Source: a virus. Taken from it: a DNA stretch of 26,571 bases. Position 1 is the stretch's first letter. Every line of letters begins with the position of its first letter. Location of the stretch: positions 1 to 26,571 of the IMG/VR virus record IMGVR_UViG_3300021365_001169, one strand, 5' to 3'. The notes beneath the pieces are model-generated. The model had not been told where the DNA came from. It did not search any database and saw only the letters and a program-made list of their open reading frames with translations. Shown here one piece after another: positions 23,688 through 26,571 of this stretch. Made by a program: the position numbers and the translations under genes.

Positions 23688-24004
23688 ATAATTGCACTTT
23701 TACCGGGTATCTTTTACATGACCCACAGATAGACAGCGATGCAGATGAACCATCCTGTTGCACTGTAAAAATGGTAACTTACGAGTATCGTAAAAATAAA
23801 CGTGGAGAAAAGAAGAAAGTTCCCACTACAATAACCTTGCAGGCTTGGGCTAGCGGCGCAGAGACCATCTTTAAACTTGGCAGGAAAGGCACTAAGATGA
23901 CCGTCTATGCCTCTGCTAGAAACAGCTTTATGAAAACAGAAGCTAGTGACGATATTATATTTAGAATTAATGAATTTGACTTTGGTTGTTTAGATAAGGA
24001 ATAA
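23684..24004 (+). CDS. ssb: Single-stranded DNA-binding protein (OB fold)
   Basis: This 106 aa protein resembles the OB-fold core of bacterial-type SSBs: an N-terminal FTGYLLHDPQ strand, then a strand-loop-strand region and TITLQAWASGAETIFKLGRKGTKMTVYASAR, matching the typical pattern of a Trp-containing strand, an Ala-Glu helix and a KG turn before the final strand. It lacks an acidic C-terminal tail of the E. coli kind, though it ends FDFGCLDKE. It would coat the ssDNA at forks and serve UvsX/UvsY-dependent recombination. Its own strong promoter and leader are consistent with high expression. I chose the ATG at 23684 over the TTG at 23681. Confidence 0.75.
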   Translation: MNNCTFTGYLLHDPQIDSDADEPSCCTVKMVTYEYRKNKRGEKKKVPTTITLQAWASGAETIFKLGRKGTKMTVYASARNSFMKTEASDDIIFRINEFDFGCLDKE

Positions 24005-24005
24005 A

Positions 24006-25697
24006 ATGAGAAAGAAAAGAATTCTGTTTTGCAGCGAAGCTACCTTTCTAAACACTGGGTATGCAACTTACACCAGAGAAATTTTGAACTACCTTCATGG
24101 TACAGGTAAGTATGAAATTGCTGAGATGGCATCCTATGGACAAAAAAACGACCCAAGAGCGGCTAACATTCCGTGGACATATTACGGCGTAGCGCCAAAT
24201 ACAGAGTGTGAACCAAAAGCATCCGAAGAAGAAATAAATTCTTACAACTCAAATCCTGTCAATCAGTTTGGTGGATGGGCATTTGAGCATGTTTGCTTAG
24301 ATTTCTTACCAGACTTCGTATGCGATATTCGTGACTTTTGGATGCTTGATTTTGCGGAAAGATCTCCATTTAGACCGTTTTTTAAATGGGCTGTTATGCC
24401 AACAGTAGACGCAAGGCCGCAAGCTAGGCAATGGATTGCCACTTATGCAAACGCAGATGCGTGTCTGACATATTCAGATTGGGCTGGCGGCGTTTTAGAA
24501 GATCAATCTGGAGGTAAGATTAATTACCTTGGAAGCGCCCCTCCTTCTGCGCACCCTGCCTACGCACCCGTTCCAGATAAGAACGCCCACAAGCTCTCTA
24601 TGGGAATTGACCCAGACTATAAAGTAATCGGAACAGTTATGCGCAACCAAAGACGTAAACTGTATCCAGACTTATTCGAGGCATTCAAGTTATTCTTAGA
24701 TAAGTCAGAAAATAAAAAATACTACTTATACTGTCATACATCTTATCCAGACTTGGGTTGGGATATACCAGAACTTCTACATCAGCATGAATTAGCTTCT
24801 AATGTACTGTTTACATACATCTGTCCAGAAACAAAAAAACCTTTTGTCTCTACGTTCAGAGGGGCGATAGCGCAATCTCCTTACACCGGAAAATGGGGTT
24901 GTACACTATCTAATGTAAAAAATGGTTTGAGTTATGAAGATTTATCAAATGTAGTAAACTGTTTTGATTTGTATGCTCAATACGCAAACTGTGAGGGATT
25001 TGGACTACCTCAAGTAGAAGCTGCGGCTTGTGGGGTTCCCGTCTGCGGAACTGATTATTCTGCTATGGAAAGTGTTTTACGGAAGTTAGGCGGATACCCC
25101 ATCAAGCCAGCGGCTTTGTATAAAGAGCTAGAAACTGGGTGCTTACGCGCAGTTCCAGATAATGAAGCGGCAGCAGACTTTTTCTTGGATTTCTTTGACG
25201 AATCCGACGAATGGCGACTTATTAAAGGCGAACGAACAAGAGAGAAGTTTGAAGAATATTATCAGTGGCACCTGAGCGGTTCTGTTTGGGAAAAATATTT
25301 TGACGAGACAGAGCCAGTGTCTTTCGAGCATGGTTGGGCTTCTCAACCAAGGCTGCATCAACCCGCAGAAAAAATTAAACTTCAAGGCAATGAAAATCAT
25401 TCTAGTTTATGTCAATGGCTTATAGCAAATGTCTTAGGAGATCAAAGTAAACTGAATACATATTTTGAATCAAGAATGACCAGAGACTTGATTTATCAAC
25501 AGACCACACAATCAACTGGAGGTATGTACTTCAATGAATCTTCTGCTGCTTTTGATGGTCAAAACCATAGACAGCCTTTTAACTTTGATTCTGCTTATGA
25601 TCAAATGAAAATGCAGTGCGATCTAAGAAATCACTGGGAACAAGCTAGAGTTCAAAGAATTCAGCAGATTTCTCAACAACAGGTGACGAATGTATAA
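24006..25697 (+). CDS. GT4-like (GT-B) glycosyltransferase with long C-terminal extension
   Basis: This 563 aa protein has the Rossmann start RILFCSEATFLNTGYATY (a glycine-containing acceptor loop), a middle GTVMRNQRRKLYPDLFEAF segment that opens the donor-binding domain, and the family signature EGFGLPQVEAAACGVPV (E330 onwards) in which the two Glu bind the nucleotide sugar. The last 150 residues go beyond a normal GT4 domain and are rich in Gln, His and Asn; they could bind the acceptor or the virion. It has no signal peptide or membrane helix. It starts one base after the ssb stop and overlaps the methyltransferase gene. Confidence 0.8.
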   Translation: MRKKRILFCSEATFLNTGYATYTREILNYLHGTGKYEIAEMASYGQKNDPRAANIPWTYYGVAPNTECEPKASEEEINSYNSNPVNQFGGWAFEHVCLDFLPDFVCDIRDFWMLDFAERSPFRPFFKWAVMPTVDARPQARQWIATYANADACLTYSDWAGGVLEDQSGGKINYLGSAPPSAHPAYAPVPDKNAHKLSMGIDPDYKVIGTVMRNQRRKLYPDLFEAFKLFLDKSENKKYYLYCHTSYPDLGWDIPELLHQHELASNVLFTYICPETKKPFVSTFRGAIAQSPYTGKWGCTLSNVKNGLSYEDLSNVVNCFDLYAQYANCEGFGLPQVEAAACGVPVCGTDYSAMESVLRKLGGYPIKPAALYKELETGCLRAVPDNEAAADFFLDFFDESDEWRLIKGERTREKFEEYYQWHLSGSVWEKYFDETEPVSFEHGWASQPRLHQPAEKIKLQGNENHSSLCQWLIANVLGDQSKLNTYFESRMTRDLIYQQTTQSTGGMYFNESSAAFDGQNHRQPFNFDSAYDQMKMQCDLRNHWEQARVQRIQQISQQQVTNV

Positions 25698-26328
25698 TGC
25701 TCAAGCATGTCAAGATATATTTGTTGACAAAATTCTTAATAAAACAGAAGGATTTTTTGTTGATATAGGCGCAGGTACAGGCGGCCTACCCACTCACGCT
25801 GCGGGTTTCTATAGTAATACTTATTATTTTGAGACATTTAAAAACTGGAAAGGTATAGCTATTGATTACGATAGTAGTTGGTGGTCAAGAGTCAGTCCGT
25901 TAAGATTAGCAGATTGTATATGTGTAGATTTACTAGAAAAAAACATAAACGAAGTGCTAGACAAGTCAAATTGTCCTACAGAAATTGATTATCTTTCTAT
26001 AGACGTAGATGATGCGCAAATGAAAGTGTTTAACGATTTTGATTTTGATAAATACAAATTTAAAGTGTTGACTCTGGAGCATAATTTGTTTCAATCAGAT
26101 CCTAATTGTGGACAAAATAGAACAGAGGAACACAGGAAGAATATTATAAAAGAACATGCACACTACAGAAAGACACTATCTAAACATGGATATAAATTAC
26201 TTTGGGGAAATGTGTCTTTGGAAGGATACGGCCCTGTAGAAGATTGGTTTGTAGACGAAGAAACATTTGAAAAAAATAAAGATATTCAAAAAGAATATGC
26301 TAATTGCTTGGAGACAATGAATATATGA
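25690..26328 (+). CDS. FkbM-type SAM-dependent methyltransferase
   Basis: This 212 aa protein shows the pattern of FkbM-family O-methyltransferases: an opening ACQDIFVDKIL, a SAM-binding GFFVDIGAGTGG at about residues 21-32, SNTYYFETFKNWKGIAIDYD, and DYLSIDVDD (near residue 100). FkbM-family enzymes often methylate sugar hydroxyls, and here the gene is flanked by two glycosyltransferases. It would cap or decorate the product of those enzymes (inference). It overlaps the next gene as ATGA. Confidence 0.75.
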   Translation: MYNAQACQDIFVDKILNKTEGFFVDIGAGTGGLPTHAAGFYSNTYYFETFKNWKGIAIDYDSSWWSRVSPLRLADCICVDLLEKNINEVLDKSNCPTEIDYLSIDVDDAQMKVFNDFDFDKYKFKVLTLEHNLFQSDPNCGQNRTEEHRKNIIKEHAHYRKTLSKHGYKLLWGNVSLEGYGPVEDWFVDEETFEKNKDIQKEYANCLETMNI

Positions 26329-26571
26329 AAGTTTTATACATAGGACACTATAAAGAGTTTGGTGGCTGGTCACAAGCTGCAATAGACAACATTTTAGCTT
26401 TAGATAATGTTGGCGTAGATGTTGTTTGCAGAAATGTCACACTAACTCAGGATAGGAAAGACGTTGACAAAAGAATTTTAGCGCTAGAATCAAAAAGCAC
26501 AGAAGGTTGTAATATTTGTATTCAACACGTCTTACCGCATCATATTGTGGGTTCAGATGGTTTTGATAAAA
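26325..26571 (+). CDS. Glycosyltransferase N-terminus (partial, 3' end missing)
   Basis: The frame opens at an ATG overlapping the methyltransferase stop as ATGA and runs off the window's right edge after 82 codons. The start MKVLYIGHYKEFGGWSQAAI is a typical GT-B N-terminal beta strand and glycine loop, like the GT4 gene upstream, and HVLPHHIVG lies near the edge. Only the first half-domain is visible, so the family call is provisional. Confidence 0.55.
   Translation, partial: MKVLYIGHYKEFGGWSQAAIDNILALDNVGVDVVCRNVTLTQDRKDVDKRILALESKSTEGCNICIQHVLPHHIVGSDGFDK

Overview
The window reads as a stretch of a tailed-phage (Caudoviricetes-like) genome. It is AT-rich, every gene lies on the plus strand, and neighbouring genes overlap by a few bases (ATGA, TAATG) or nearly touch. 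No stretch over 100 bases lacks a gene, and I see no tRNA or rRNA gene, IS element, CRISPR array or convincing terminator. The content is the DNA-metabolism core of a virulent phage: class II ribonucleotide reductase, dUTPase, PhoH, UvsX/RecA-type recombinase, a probable UvsY, DnaB helicase, DnaG primase, dNMP kinase, a Cas4/RecB-like nuclease, a Pol III alpha-type polymerase, a DEDDh exonuclease and an SSB. The host cannot be read directly. Two Tat-exported DUF1501 proteins, a family very abundant in Planctomycetes and related bacteria, suggest a Gram-negative-type host with a Tat system.

Layout. (1) 1-934: the end of a thioredoxin-like gene and two small unknown genes. (2) A consensus sigma-70-type promoter at 947-975 drives nrdJ, dut, phoH and an FmdB-type zinc ribbon (1017-4755), followed by four small unknown genes (4752-6242). 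(3) 6217-13109 is the recombination and replication block: uvsX, a Vsr/PD-(D/E)XK-like endonuclease, a UvsY-like mediator, a zinc-ribbon protein, dnaB, a small protein, primase, dNMP kinase and an Fe-S-type PD-(D/E)XK nuclease. (4) 13106-19212 is an accessory block: exostosin-like glycosyltransferase, two Tat-signal DUF1501 proteins, a PAP2 phosphatase whose third motif lies in the -1 frame behind a TTTTTTA slippery site, a conserved phage protein, a small membrane protein and a GT-A glycosyltransferase. (5) 19209-23623 has a second promoter and a polymerase gene split in two, with the proofreading-type exonuclease and an HNH endonuclease between the halves. (6) 23624-26571 has a third promoter, ssb, then glycan genes: GT4 glycosyltransferase, FkbM-type methyltransferase and the start of another glycosyltransferase.

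Taken together, the first genes supply and sanitise dNTPs (thioredoxin, RNR, dUTPase, dNMP kinase), the middle genes form a replisome with recombination-dependent replication, and the accessory genes probably remodel glycans or the host envelope. The points most worth a second look are the Tat/DUF1501 pair in a phage operon, the PAP2 gene with a possible programmed -1 frameshift, and the split Pol III alpha gene carrying exonuclease and HNH genes in the gap.
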